A stretch of 64,000 nt of DNA from Herbaspirillum aquaticum. Its GTDB lineage: Bacteria; Pseudomonadota; Gammaproteobacteria; Burkholderiales; Burkholderiaceae_D. The notes under the pieces were generated by a model, which made no database searches, had not been told where the DNA came from, and saw nothing but the letters and a program-made list of their open reading frames with translations. Both the position numbers and the translations under genes were made by a program. The DNA is taken from assembly GCF_002213425.1 (NCBI RefSeq), contig NZ_NJGV01000001.1:248001-312000 (forward strand). Direction: 5' to 3'. Below are positions 33,324-45,819 of the stretch, one piece after another (position 1 is the stretch's first letter; each line of letters starts with the position of its first letter).

Positions 33324-36300
33324 ATGACCATCACCATTGCCCCCAATCGCCTCTCGGCCTTCGCCTCTGCACCACTGGCCCCGTCTTCGCGTGTGCGCAA
33401 GCCGGCCCCGGCTGCCATCACCAGTACCGCCAGCTTTGCCCGCACGGCGCTCGTGGCCGAGGAGGGCATCACGCCCATTTCGGCTTTCGGGATGGACCAG
33501 GCCGCCGCGCCCAATTCCTTGGCCGCGTCGGCGCCGGCGGCGCAGACGGTCCGCGCCAGACGGCGCGAACAGGCCGTGCGCGCCAAGACGGAGGAGGCGC
33601 AGGCTCTGCCTGCGTTGAGCACGCCGGGAATGCCGAGAACCGGCTTGCCTGCCTGGAGCGAGGCGGGCTCCTCCGAGGTGGCGCAGGCCGATCTGGTCAA
33701 GGTGCACTTCGCGCCGCCGCCGGCCGGGCTGCTGCCAATCAAGCCGCAGGAGGCCGAGCCGGCCTGGTCCGCAGCGGATGCTGCACCATCGGCACCGGCA
33801 GCTGTACCGCCGCAGGCCTGTCCAGCCATGCCCGTGGCGGTGATGCCGGCATCGGTCTCTTCAGGTACCGGTGCAGACCCCGTGGCTTGTCCGGTCGTGC
33901 AGACCGCGCCGCCGCAGGCCAATCCCGGCAAGACGCCGGGCCGCCCCACGTACTGGACGACCGATCTGGTTCCCTTGGCGGACGCATTTCCTCCTGATGT
34001 GATCCTCATCTCCGATTGCGTTCCGGTGCCGGTGTCCTCGCTCATTCCTGCGCCGGTCACACCGCCGATCTGCACGCCGGTGCCAGTGCCTGCCCCCGCG
34101 CCCCGCGTCGTACCGGCGCTACCTGCGGTCGCTCCCGCAGTGGTGGCCGCGCCGGTTGTACCCGCGCCTTCAGCGTCGGCCCCCGCGCCGTCGGCTGCAC
34201 CGGCGATCGCCCCCGCACCGACGGCTTATGTGGCACCGCCGGCCGCGGTCTATGTCGCCGCACCGGCAGAGCCGCCGGTCCCCGACAGCAATTTCCGCGC
34301 GCTGCGCGACCATGGCAACACCTTCAAGCTCGATGATGGCCGCACGGTCAATTTCGGACCGGGGCAGGTCAAGGCGCTCAACAACTGCCCTGGCTGTCTG
34401 GTCGGCACCGATGGCAATGACCTTCTCGATCCCAACCTGGGTACCTCCAACTACAACGTCAACGTCCAGTCCGGACCCTTCCGGCAGCTGGCCGGAGGTG
34501 GCGGTGACGACCTCATCAATGGCAGCAAGGGCGATGACATCCTCTGGGGTGGTGATGGCAAGGATCTCTTGTGGGGCAAGGAAGGCGACGACCAGCTCTA
34601 TGGCGAGAACGGCGATGACCAGCTGGTGGGCGATGATGGCAACGACCTGCTCTCGGGCGGTGCCGGCAACGACCGCATTTTTGCAGGCATGGGCAATGAC
34701 CGCATCTGGGGTGGCGACGGCGATGACCAGCTGTATGGCAATGACCTGATCCTCAAGGGCGTCAAGGGCCTGCAAGCCGGCCAGACCGATGATGACCAGA
34801 TCGTGGGCGGTGCAGGTAACGACAGCATCTCGGGCGGCTTCGGCAATGACCAGCTATGGGGCGGCACGGGTGATGACAACCTCTATGGCGACGATGGCGA
34901 TGACAAGCTCTATGGCGACGAAGGCAACGACCATCTTTATGGCGGCGCTGGCAACGATGTCCTGCAAGGTGGCGACGGCAATGATGTGCTCTACGGTGAC
35001 TACATGCATGCCTACGGCGCCGCCACCAATGACATTGGTGGCGATGACCTGCTCTACGGGGGCGCCGGCAACGATTCCTTGTATGGTGGCGTGGGCAACG
35101 ACCTGCTTGACGGCGGCACCGGCAACGACTACATGGAAGGCGGCCAGGGTGACGATATCTATGTCGTCGATTGCAGCGGCGACACCGTGGTCGAGAACCC
35201 CAACGAAGGCCATGACACCGTCATCGCCTCTTGCAGCTATACGCTCACACCCGATGTGGAAGATCTGCACCTGGCCGAAGGCGGCAACTTCAATGGTACT
35301 GGCAACACCCTTGACAACCTGGTCACCGGCAACAGCCAGGACAACCTGCTCGACGGCGGCCAGGGCGCCGATACCATGATCGGTGGCAAGGGCAACGATC
35401 TCTATGTGGTCGATAACGTCGGCGACAAGGTGGTGGAACTGGCGAATGAAGGCATCGATACGGTCTTCTCCAAGATCAGTCATACCCTGGGCGACAACCT
35501 GGAAAACCTGACGCTGATGGACAGCACCAGCGCACAGGCCGAGACCATCAACGGCAAGGCGGCGCTGGTGTACGGCTTCCCGCACAACTATGACCTGGAT
35601 TATTCGCAGGGCGACGAAGTGCCCGGCTACAAGGGAACCTGCGGCGAGACCAGCGTGGCCAACATTTGCATCATGTCCGGCCTGCAGGAGACCGAGGCCG
35701 ATGTGGTCAAGCGCGCCATCGCCAATGGCTGGTGCCGTACGCAAGGCAGCAGCGACGCAACGCGCGGGGGCTGCAATCAGTACGATCAGGTGAACCTGCT
35801 CAAGAGCTTCGGCCTGGAGGCCGATTTCAGCAATGGCTATGACCAGGCCAGGCTGGCCAGCCTGCTCAAGGATGGCCGTGGCGTCCTGATCGCCGTCAAC
35901 GCCGGCAAGCTGTGGGGCGATCCTGACTACATCCAGGGCGGGGTTCTCAACCACGTGGTGACGGTCACCGGTGTCGCCTGCGATGCTGGCAGCGGCAGCG
36001 TGCTCGGCTTCTATATCGCCGATTCCGGACGCGGCCAGGCCGCCGATGCCAGCCGCTACCTGACGGCCGAGGACATGCGAAATATGGCCGATGCCTACGG
36101 CGCCAACATGGTCTATACGCGCGATCCCATCAAGGTGCGCAACGAGAACACGGATGCCACCGGCAATACGCTCGACAACGTCCTTAGAGGCAATCGCGGC
36201 AACAACACCCTCACCGGCGGAACTGGCGATGATCTCCTCATCGGCGGCGCCGGCAACGATACCTATGTCTTTGCCCGTGGCGATGGCCGCGACCAGATCA

Positions 36301-36641
36301 ACGACAACGATGCCACGCGTGGCAACCAGGATGTGCTGCAGTTCAAGGACATCAAGCAGACCAACCTCTGGTTCAGCCAGGTCGGCCAGGACCTGCAGAT
36401 CGACGTGATGGGCAGCAGCGACCGCCTCACCATCAGCGACTGGTTCGCAGGTGGCAGCAGCGGCACCGACCATCACGTCGAGCGCATCCGTACCGCCGAT
36501 GGCAACACGCTCCACGACACCGATGTGGCCCAGCTGGTGCAGGCCATGGCCAGCTTCGCGCCACCTGCGTCCTTGCAGACCGAGTGGAGCAACGGCCAGG
36601 CCAGCGCAAGCGGCAAGGTGCTGCTGACGGTCAATCACTGA
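33324..36641 (+). CDS. RTX (hemolysin-type Ca-binding repeat) exoprotein with embedded papain/C39-like peptidase domain
   Basis: A 1105-residue predicted type I secretion substrate. Residues 1-320 are Pro/Ala-rich and low in complexity, with no Sec signal. Residues about 360-610 carry many RTX nonapeptides (GGxGNDxLx), and a second weaker block follows to about 735. Residues about 765-930 form a papain-like C39-type peptidase domain with Cys773 in GTCGETS, His877 in NHVVTV and Asp900 in IADSGRG. A short RTX block (about 945-985) and an HCBP-related domain (about 1000-1070) end the protein. The start [10 protein letters not shown] follows CAGGGA. The exporter genes begin 104 bp downstream. The role could be a secreted protease, toxin or self-processing adhesin. 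Confidence 0.88.
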   Translation: MTITIAPNRLSAFASAPLAPSSRVRKPAPAAITSTASFARTALVAEEGITPISAFGMDQAAAPNSLAASAPAAQTVRARRREQAVRAKTEEAQALPALSTPGMPRTGLPAWSEAGSSEVAQADLVKVHFAPPPAGLLPIKPQEAEPAWSAADAAPSAPAAVPPQACPAMPVAVMPASVSSGTGADPVACPVVQTAPPQANPGKTPGRPTYWTTDLVPLADAFPPDVILISDCVPVPVSSLIPAPVTPPICTPVPVPAPAPRVVPALPAVAPAVVAAPVVPAPSASAPAPSAAPAIAPAPTAYVAPPAAVYVAAPAEPPVPDSNFRALRDHGNTFKLDDGRTVNFGPGQVKALNNCPGCLVGTDGNDLLDPNLGTSNYNVNVQSGPFRQLAGGGGDDLINGSKGDDILWGGDGKDLLWGKEGDDQLYGENGDDQLVGDDGNDLLSGGAGNDRIFAGMGNDRIWGGDGDDQLYGNDLILKGVKGLQAGQTDDDQIVGGAGNDSISGGFGNDQLWGGTGDDNLYGDDGDDKLYGDEGNDHLYGGAGNDVLQGGDGNDVLYGDYMHAYGAATNDIGGDDLLYGGAGNDSLYGGVGNDLLDGGTGNDYMEGGQGDDIYVVDCSGDTVVENPNEGHDTVIASCSYTLTPDVEDLHLAEGGNFNGTGNTLDNLVTGNSQDNLLDGGQGADTMIGGKGNDLYVVDNVGDKVVELANEGIDTVFSKISHTLGDNLENLTLMDSTSAQAETINGKAALVYGFPHNYDLDYSQGDEVPGYKGTCGETSVANICIMSGLQETEADVVKRAIANGWCRTQGSSDATRGGCNQYDQVNLLKSFGLEADFSNGYDQARLASLLKDGRGVLIAVNAGKLWGDPDYIQGGVLNHVVTVTGVACDAGSGSVLGFYIADSGRGQAADASRYLTAEDMRNMADAYGANMVYTRDPIKVRNENTDATGNTLDNVLRGNRGNNTLTGGTGDDLLIGGAGNDTYVFARGDGRDQINDNDATRGNQDVLQFKDIKQTNLWFSQVGQDLQIDVMGSSDRLTISDWFAGGSSGTDHHVERIRTADGNTLHDTDVAQLVQAMASFAPPASLQTEWSNGQASASGKVLLTVNH

Positions 36642-36745
36642 GCGGCAGGATCATCGGCGCGGCGCCTGCCCCAGGCTGGGCGGCCGCTGCGCGCCGGGTG
36701 CTCATCGGGCACGACGACAGTCATCTACCCCTCTTCGGGAATCCT

Positions 36746-38916
<2,171 letters not shown>

Positions 38917-38920
<4 letters not shown>

Positions 38921-40260
38921 GCATGCATTATCGTTCGCAGGCCTGGATGGCCCTGTGGCAGCGCTACGGCCGCCGCTTCCTGCAAGCCTGGCGCGGGCGT
39001 CACCAGCACCCCGCCGGGCTGTTCAACGAAGATGAGGCGGAGTTCCTGCCGGCGGCCCTGTCGCTGCAGGAGGCCCCCGATTCCGCCAGCCTGCGCTGGA
39101 CGGCACGCCTGCTGGTGGCGATGGTGGTGCTGGCACTGGCGTGGTCATTGATCGGTCATATCGACATCGTGGTCAGCGCCAATGGCAAGGTCATTCCGGC
39201 CGGGCGCAGCAAGACCATCGCGGCGGTCGAGGTGGCCAGCGTGCGCGCACTGCTGGTGCGCGAGGGACAGCATGTGCAGGCCGGGCAGGTGCTCATCGAA
39301 CTGGACGCCACCAGCAGCGACAGCGAGCGCGACAAGGCGGCCGACATGCTGGCCCAGGCGCGCCTGCAGGTGGCGCGCGCGGCGGCCATGATGGACGCGG
39401 TGCAGCAGCTGCGCGCACCGCAGCTGGAGACGGTGGCAGAGGTGACGCCAACGCAATGGGATTCGGTGCAGCGCCAGTTGCAGGGGCAGTACCAGGACTT
39501 TCGCGCTCGTCTGGCCCGGCTGGACGATGAGGTCGTCCGCTACGATGCCGCACTGCGCCTGGCCACGCGGCGTGCCAGCGACTACCGGGACCTGAGCGCC
39601 GACCACAGCGTGTCGCGTCACGCCTGGCTGGAGAAGGAACAGGCACGCATCGATCTCCAAGGGCAGCTGGCCGACGCCCGCAACCAGCGTGCGGCCTTGC
39701 TGGCCCAGACCCGGAAGGAGGCGCACGATAGCCGGATCGAAGCCGAGAAGATCATCGAGAGCGCCCGCCAGGACCAGCGCCGTGCCGGGGAACACAGCAA
39801 TCTGCTGCGCCTGACCGCGCCGGTCACGGGCACCGTGCAGCAGCTTGCGGTGCACACCGTCGGCGGTGTGGTCGCGGCGACGCAGCCGCTCATGCAGATC
39901 GTGCCGGAAGGCGGCGACATCGAGATCGAGGCCCAGATCGAGAACAAGGACGTGGGTTTCGTGGAGGTCGGCCAGCAGGTCGAGGTGAAGGTCGATGCCT
40001 TCGATTACACCAAGTACGGCACCGTCCCGGCGCGGGTGGTCTTTGTCTCGCGCGACGCCATCCAGGATGAGAAGAAGGGCCTGGTCTACTCCGCCCGCAT
40101 CGCCCTGGAGCGCAACAGCCTGGACGTGGAGGGCCGCCGGCTGCCGCTGTCGGCGGGGTTGGCGGTCAACGTGGGCATTCGCACGGGCAGTCGCCGGGTG
40201 ATCGAATATGCGCTCTCGCCGCTGATGCGTCACCAGAAGGAGGCCTTGCATGAGCGCTGA
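38917..40260 (+). CDS. Type I secretion membrane fusion protein, HlyD family
   Basis: A 447-residue periplasmic adaptor. A cytoplasmic N-terminus is followed by one TM helix (about residues 65-85) and a lipoyl/barrel-sandwich half near 95-130. A long coiled coil (about 130-290) and the second lipoyl half plus beta-barrel domain (about 290-420, APVTGTVQQLAVHTVGGVV) complete it. The ATGA overlap with the ABC gene and an 11-bp overlap with the outer-membrane gene show one operon. Confidence 0.94.
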
Positions 40261-41731
40261 TCTTGCGCCCCGGTACCCGCGCTGGCTGGCCGCCATGGGC
40301 ATGGTGGCCGCGTTGCTGGCGGCGATGCCTGCCTGCAACGGCGAGCCTGCGCCATTCGATCCCCTGCTGGCGCGGCCGCCTGAACTGGACCGCGGCAAGC
40401 TGCTGCCGGGTGATGAGCAGGGCATGGTCTGCACCAGCAGCAGCTTTGGTCCCGGCAAGGTACTGACCCTGGCCGATGCGGTGGATCTGGCGCTTTGCCA
40501 CCAGCCCCAGGTGCAGGCCACCTGGGCCAGCATCAAACTGCAGGCGGCGCAACTGGGCGAGGCGCGCGCTGCCTACCTGCCTACGCTCAATGCGGGTGCC
40601 AGCCGCTACCGTGACGGTATCAGCGCGGAGCAGGGCAGCAGCACCCGCTCGGTCGGCACGCTCTATGCCACGCTGACCTGGCGTCTGCTTGATTTCGGCG
40701 GACGCAGCGCCAACCAGCGCGCTGCCGATGTGTTGTTGCAGGCCGCCTCGGCCAGCCAGGATGCGACCTTGCAGAAGGCCATGGCCGCTGCAGTCGGCCT
40801 GTACTATGAGGCGCACAGTGCGCGGGCGGCCGAGCAGGCGCGTGAGCGTGCGTTGCAGCTCGCGCACCAGGTGCTGGCCACAGCCATCAAGCGGGAACAG
40901 CGTGGCGTGGGCAGCTTGCCCGAGACCCTGCAGGCACGCAGCTTCGTGGCCAAGGCTGAACTGGAACTGGCACGCGCCGTTGGTCAGCACAAGCGCAGCC
41001 TGGTGGCCTTGGCGGTGGGGCTGGGCTTGCTGGACCAGGCGGGCGATGTGCCGGTGCTGACGCTGTCTTCCGAGGTCGAGGAAGATCCGCTCGGGTTGGA
41101 GCAGAACCTGCCCGGCTGGCTGCAATCGGCACGGCAATACCACCCCGCGATCCTGGCGGCCCGCGCCCAGTTGGAAGCGGCGCGCGAGAAGGTCAAGGTG
41201 GCGCGTTCGGAGGGATTGCCGACGCTGGACCTGAGCGCCAGCCGCTTCATCAATGGCCGGCCCAACCAGGCGGGTGGCAGTCGCGGCGACCGTGAAACGG
41301 TGGTGGGCCTGAACCTCAACATTCCGGTGTTCGAGGGCTTTGCACGCAACTACAAGATCGATGGCGCGCAAGCCCAGGTCGAGCTGCGCGAAGCCGAGTT
41401 GCGCGATGTCCAGGCGCAGGTGCTGGGCGACATCGCCACTACCTATGCCGAAGCGACCACGGCCTTGCGCAGCATGGCCTCTTCGCGCAGCCTGCTGGAA
41501 GCGGCGCAACGGGCGGTAGAGTCGGTACGGCGCAAATACGATGCGGGCGCCGCCGACATCGTTGAAATGCTCAATGCGCAATCCGTGCTCAGCGAGGCTG
41601 AACTTGAACGCATCCGCTGCCTGTCGGACTGGCGCTCGGCGCGACTGCGGCTGCTGGCCAATGCAGGTGAAATGGGGCGCAGCAGTTTCGCTACCAGCAG
41701 TGCACCACTGAAGCCCCCCGCCAGGCCCTAG
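40250..41731 (+). CDS. TolC-family outer-membrane efflux protein
   Basis: A 493-residue TolC-like channel with an N-terminal signal region (residues about 10-30). The tandem TolC repeats are seen: LTLADAVDLALCHQPQVQATW then the second half near AILAARAQLEAAREKVKVARSEGLPTLDLS. Helical coiled-coil stretches lie in between. It completes the type I secretion tripartite machine with the upstream HlyB and HlyD genes. The stop codon shares the four bases CTAG with the stop of the convergent MFS gene. Confidence 0.93.
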   Translation: MSADLAPRYPRWLAAMGMVAALLAAMPACNGEPAPFDPLLARPPELDRGKLLPGDEQGMVCTSSSFGPGKVLTLADAVDLALCHQPQVQATWASIKLQAAQLGEARAAYLPTLNAGASRYRDGISAEQGSSTRSVGTLYATLTWRLLDFGGRSANQRAADVLLQAASASQDATLQKAMAAAVGLYYEAHSARAAEQARERALQLAHQVLATAIKREQRGVGSLPETLQARSFVAKAELELARAVGQHKRSLVALAVGLGLLDQAGDVPVLTLSSEVEEDPLGLEQNLPGWLQSARQYHPAILAARAQLEAAREKVKVARSEGLPTLDLSASRFINGRPNQAGGSRGDRETVVGLNLNIPVFEGFARNYKIDGAQAQVELREAELRDVQAQVLGDIATTYAEATTALRSMASSRSLLEAAQRAVESVRRKYDAGAADIVEMLNAQSVLSEAELERIRCLSDWRSARLRLLANAGEMGRSSFATSSAPLKPPARP

Positions 41732-42912
41732 GCACCCTTGCGCGGCGCACGGCGCCAGGTCAGCCAGCCGACATGCAGGGACAGCATGGCGCCCAGGACG
41801 AAGACCAGGCCGCTGGCCACGCGTTGCTCGATGGCCAGGGTCAGTGCGGTCGGCATCACCACGACGCCCACAAAGCCGGCGAAGACGCACAGTCCGGTGG
41901 CCCGGCCGACCTCCTCACGCGGCACCAGGATGGCGATTTCGGAAAACAGCACGCCATTCCACGCCACCACCGCCACACCCAAGGCTGCCGCTGCCACGAA
42001 CAGCATGAACGGCGCCACCACGCTGAAGGCCGCGCACGCCAGGATGGCGAAGCCCAGCGCGCCAAGCAGGCCGGAGAGGGCGAGCATGCGCAGCGCCGGC
42101 ATGCCCCGGTCGACACAGCGGCCCCAGAGCAGCCGAAAGACCACGCCGACCAGGTTCAGGAGCGTGAGCAGCAGTCCGGCCTGCTCAATGGACATCTGCT
42201 GGAAACCATGCAGGAAAGGCACCAGCATGGCCAGGGTAGTGACCTGCAGCCCGGAAAAAACAAAGGCCACCAGCACCAGCATGCGCAGCGGCGGATGGGT
42301 CGCCAGCAGCGACCAGACACTGGCCTGTGTGCTGGCCGCGCTGCCAGACTGCGCCGTCTGGCGGAGCTCCTGCGCAGAACGGGCGGTGAAGGCGACTGCG
42401 GCCAGCAGGCCCATGATGCCTGGAGCCAGGAAAGCCCAAGGCAATCCCAGGTGCTGCACCATGGCCGGCACCAGCACGGCGGCCAGTGCGGCACCGGCCG
42501 GCACGCCGCTTTGCCGGATGGAGAACAGCAGGCTGCAATGTTTCAGCGGCGCGCCTTGGCTCAGGAAGTACGAACTGGCCGGCGTGATGCCGCCGTAGCC
42601 CAGGCCCATGAGCACGCTGCCGGCCAGCACGCCGGCCACATGGCTGCTGGCGATGAGCAGCATGCCCGAGGCGCAGAGTGCCAGGCGCCAGCGGCTGGCC
42701 TGGAACGCGCCGAGGCGGTGGACGCGGTTGCCAAACCAGATCGACGAGCAGGCCGCCGCCGCGTAGAGCACGGCCGTATAGACCCCGACCCAGCGGGCGG
42801 AAATGCCCAGTGTGTCTGCCAGCAGGGGCGAGACGGTCAGGACTGCGGTGGCGGCGAAGGAGGTGGCGATCTGGATGGCGGTCAGCAGGAGCAGGGCGGC
42901 AAGGGCATTCAT
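41728..42912 (-). CDS. MFS transporter (YbfB/CynX-like size class)
   Basis: A 394-residue polytopic protein with about 12 TM segments, beginning MNALAALLLLTAIQIATSF. A WFGNRVHRLGAF loop after TM2 and GRCVDRGMPALRML after TM8 match the MFS loop patterns. No substrate can be predicted. The upstream in-frame extension lacks hydrophobic character. It is a single gene convergent with the TolC-like gene. Confidence 0.85.
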   Translation of the reverse strand: MNALAALLLLTAIQIATSFAATAVLTVSPLLADTLGISARWVGVYTAVLYAAAACSSIWFGNRVHRLGAFQASRWRLALCASGMLLIASSHVAGVLAGSVLMGLGYGGITPASSYFLSQGAPLKHCSLLFSIRQSGVPAGAALAAVLVPAMVQHLGLPWAFLAPGIMGLLAAVAFTARSAQELRQTAQSGSAASTQASVWSLLATHPPLRMLVLVAFVFSGLQVTTLAMLVPFLHGFQQMSIEQAGLLLTLLNLVGVVFRLLWGRCVDRGMPALRMLALSGLLGALGFAILACAAFSVVAPFMLFVAAAALGVAVVAWNGVLFSEIAILVPREEVGRATGLCVFAGFVGVVVMPTALTLAIEQRVASGLVFVLGAMLSLHVGWLTWRRAPRKGA

Positions 42913-43152
42913 GGACGAGATCGCGGTACCGGACTGGCCGGGAGAAAAATAAGAAAAGCGGCATGAGCCTGGCGACGTCGCAGGACGTGCGCACTTGCAG
43001 GCAGGCATCAAGGTCACAAAGGCATGATTGTAGGGAAAGATACGGAATCATGTTTTTCCTGATAGATTCGGCTACGGCAACGCTGCTAACGTAGCGCTTG
43101 GAGGGCGCGGCGCCGGAACGCCGGGCAAGCTCGAAGAAGCTCACGAGCGACG

Positions 43153-45819
43153 ATGAATGCCGGTGCGGCGAACTGGCCGATTGAACGGGTACGGACCAGG
43201 GGCGGGGAAGCAGGAATGCGATTTCTCAACAAAGATCATCAATGGAAGATCGGGCAGCTCATCGTCGGCGCCCTGATCTGTTTTATTGCGTGCCTGGCCG
43301 CGTTTGGCGCGGCCGGCTTCTTCTGGTTGCAGCACGACCTGGAAGAGAAGATCGTGCAGCCGCTGCTTGAACGTGAACTCAATCGCGTGCTCGAGGGCTT
43401 CCGCTCCGAATACCTGGCTGGCGGCGTCTTCATCAAGCAGATGCAGGGCCTGATGCTGGAATCCTCGATCTCCCTGCATGGAGACCTGCGTCCGTTGGCC
43501 CGCTTCATCGAAGCGCTGGCGCGCCGCGAGAATGCCGAGGAACCCCGCTTTTCCTACATCCAGTTCGGCAACAACCGGGGCCAGCTGATTGCCGTCAATC
43601 TCAAGGGCCATGGCAGCCTGGACTACTACCTGCAGGATGACGCACATCCCGGCCTGCAACATTTCGACCAGCGCCCGGATGGCGAGCACCTCACTCCACT
43701 CTCGGTCACACCCGATTACGATGCCCGCCAGCGGCCGTGGTACGTCAATGCCACTGCCGAATGCCCGCAGGTCTCCGCGATCTACTTCAGCATGGGGGCC
43801 GATGCGCAGTGGAATGCCTCCATGACCTGCCCCGTCAATCGCTCCCCGGAGGACCAGGGCGTGATTGCGGTCGATCTGTCACAGGCGCGCCTGCAGCATC
43901 TGCTGGATGCGGCGGTCCAGCAGTCGCTGGTGGCCGGGATCTTCATCGTCGATGACAACGAACGCGTACTGCTGCAATCGGACCGGCTCAGTGCCGCCGA
44001 CAAGCGCTTCCTGATTGACCAGCCGCCCGGCAGCCGCGCGCGCTTCACCGAGCTGGCCATCGCGCGCCTGGCCGACCGCTCGCGCATGGTCAACCTCAAG
44101 ACCGATGCCAACGGCAAGTTCCTGATCTACCAGCAGCCCCTCTCCAAGATCGACGGTGCGCCTGCCGAGCTGGCCGGTTACCGGGTGCTGGTGATTTCGT
44201 CCCGCTCGGAATTGCTCTCGGTCTTCGATGGCATCTTCTGGATCAGCTGGGTGGCACTGGCGGTCATGCTCGCGGGCGGCCTGGTCCTGATTCGCCTGTA
44301 TCGCGGAAGCATCACCTCACCGTTGATGCGCTTGCGCCACCAGGCCGAGCAGGTGGCTTTCCGCGAGGCCAGTGGTACGCATCGCTTCGATCTGCTCTAT
44401 CCCAAGGGCTGGGCCATCGAAGAGATCGTCTCGGTGCAGGACGCGGTGGAACGCATGGCCGGTAATCTCTACAAGCTGTATCGCGAACTGCGCGACCAGG
44501 TCGATCGCGACCAGGAAAGCGGACTCTTGAGCCTCATCGGGGCAGCCGACCGGCTGGAGCAGAGCGCGTGGGAGCAGGCCACGGTCTGCATGGTGGAGAT
44601 CAACAACTACATGGTGCTGGCCGATACCCTCAACAAGGTTGCCCTGCGTCACCTGTGGCAGAGCCTGTGCCAGCAGGTGGCTCCCGTATGGGGCGACTTT
44701 GCCGCCCAGCGGCTGGTCCGTTGCCGCTACAGCGAAAGCCGCGTCGCGGTGGTGATGCTTGGCGCGCCTGCTGAACATGAAGACATGCTGCTGCGCCTGC
44801 GCAGCAAGTCCGAACTGGTGCTGGCCACCGGCGGGGCAGAAGAGGTGCGCGTGTTCCTCAGTATTGGCGTGAGCGTTTGCGCACAGCGTAACAAGGCCGC
44901 CATGGAAAAAAGCCTGGCCAATGCTGCCGTCGCACTGCGCCAGGCGCAGCAGCCGGGTGGCGGCGGGTACTGCGTGTTCCAGCCATCCATGCTGGCACGC
45001 GAAGAACGGGTGCAGGCACTGCTGGCGGCCATGGATGCGGCCACGCTGGAGGCCGAGTTCAGCATGGTCTACCAGCCCATCTGCGATCTGCGCAGCGGCG
45101 CCTTGCACGGTGTGGAGGCATTGATGCGCTGGCATTCGCCAGCCTTCGGCCCGGTCTCGCCAGCGGAATTCATTCCGCTGGCTGAGCGCAGCGAGCGTAT
45201 CTCGCAACTGGGTGCATTGGCTTTCCGCAAGGTCGCAGCTGACGTTGCGCAGTGGCAGGCGCAGGGGCTCTTGCCGGAGGATTTCACGGCGCACGTGAAC
45301 GTTTCGGTGCGGCAGGCCATGAACGTACACTTCTTCGAGCAGGTCCGCGACATTGCCTTGAGTGCTGGCGTGGCGCCGCCGCGTATTACCCTGGAGCTGA
45401 CCGAGAGCCTGCTGATCGATGATGCCCATCACCTGCAGGCGCAGTTCCGGCAATTGAGTGCCTACGGGTTTGGACTGTGCCTGGATGACTTCGGTACCGG
45501 CTATTCCTCGCTGTCGACGCTGCACAATTATGATTTCGATTGCGTGAAGCTGGATCGCTCCTTCATCCTGCGCGTGACCGAAGAAGGGCGGGCTTCCTCC
45601 TTGCTGCCCGCCATCATCGGCATCGCACGGTCGCAGCAGATGCACTGCGTGGCCGAGGGTGTGGAAACCGAAGAGCAGGCCGAACTGTTGCGCGCCATGG
45701 GCTGCGAGTTCGTGCAGGGCTATCTGTTCGCGCGGCCGATGGAGGCGCAGGCGCTGGTGGCCTGGATGCGGCGAGAGCCTGACGCTGGTACCCGGGGCCA
45801 GCCAGTCATGCCGCCATGA
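43153..45819 (+). CDS. Membrane sensor with degenerate GGDEF and intact EAL phosphodiesterase domain
   Basis: An 888-residue signalling protein likely to hydrolyse cyclic di-GMP. TM1 (about 33-58) and TM2 (about 358-380) flank a periplasmic dCache-like sensor (about 60-350, with DYDARQRPWYVNA typical of Cache). A HAMP-like linker (about 385-440) and a GGDEF-fold domain without the GGDEF motif (about 455-610) follow. The EAL domain (about 625-870) keeps EAL at 655-657, ELTESL, DDFGTGYSS, KLDRSF and AEGVET, the metal and substrate residues of active phosphodiesterases. A second start at 43216 (MRFLNKDHQWK, 21 residues shorter) has a GGGGAAG site upstream and is equally possible. Confidence 0.92.
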   Translation: MNAGAANWPIERVRTRGGEAGMRFLNKDHQWKIGQLIVGALICFIACLAAFGAAGFFWLQHDLEEKIVQPLLERELNRVLEGFRSEYLAGGVFIKQMQGLMLESSISLHGDLRPLARFIEALARRENAEEPRFSYIQFGNNRGQLIAVNLKGHGSLDYYLQDDAHPGLQHFDQRPDGEHLTPLSVTPDYDARQRPWYVNATAECPQVSAIYFSMGADAQWNASMTCPVNRSPEDQGVIAVDLSQARLQHLLDAAVQQSLVAGIFIVDDNERVLLQSDRLSAADKRFLIDQPPGSRARFTELAIARLADRSRMVNLKTDANGKFLIYQQPLSKIDGAPAELAGYRVLVISSRSELLSVFDGIFWISWVALAVMLAGGLVLIRLYRGSITSPLMRLRHQAEQVAFREASGTHRFDLLYPKGWAIEEIVSVQDAVERMAGNLYKLYRELRDQVDRDQESGLLSLIGAADRLEQSAWEQATVCMVEINNYMVLADTLNKVALRHLWQSLCQQVAPVWGDFAAQRLVRCRYSESRVAVVMLGAPAEHEDMLLRLRSKSELVLATGGAEEVRVFLSIGVSVCAQRNKAAMEKSLANAAVALRQAQQPGGGGYCVFQPSMLAREERVQALLAAMDAATLEAEFSMVYQPICDLRSGALHGVEALMRWHSPAFGPVSPAEFIPLAERSERISQLGALAFRKVAADVAQWQAQGLLPEDFTAHVNVSVRQAMNVHFFEQVRDIALSAGVAPPRITLELTESLLIDDAHHLQAQFRQLSAYGFGLCLDDFGTGYSSLSTLHNYDFDCVKLDRSFILRVTEEGRASSLLPAIIGIARSQQMHCVAEGVETEEQAELLRAMGCEFVQGYLFARPMEAQALVAWMRREPDAGTRGQPVMPP

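Noticed and set aside
34490-35150. Regular repeats that could suggest a CRISPR array
   Set aside because: The periodicity (27 or 54 bp) is that of RTX nonapeptide codons in an open frame, with varied sequence and no uniform spacers.
34854-36638. A 594-codon open frame antisense to the RTX gene
   Set aside because: A shadow of the repetitive Gly/Asp codons in the RTX repeats; no motif.
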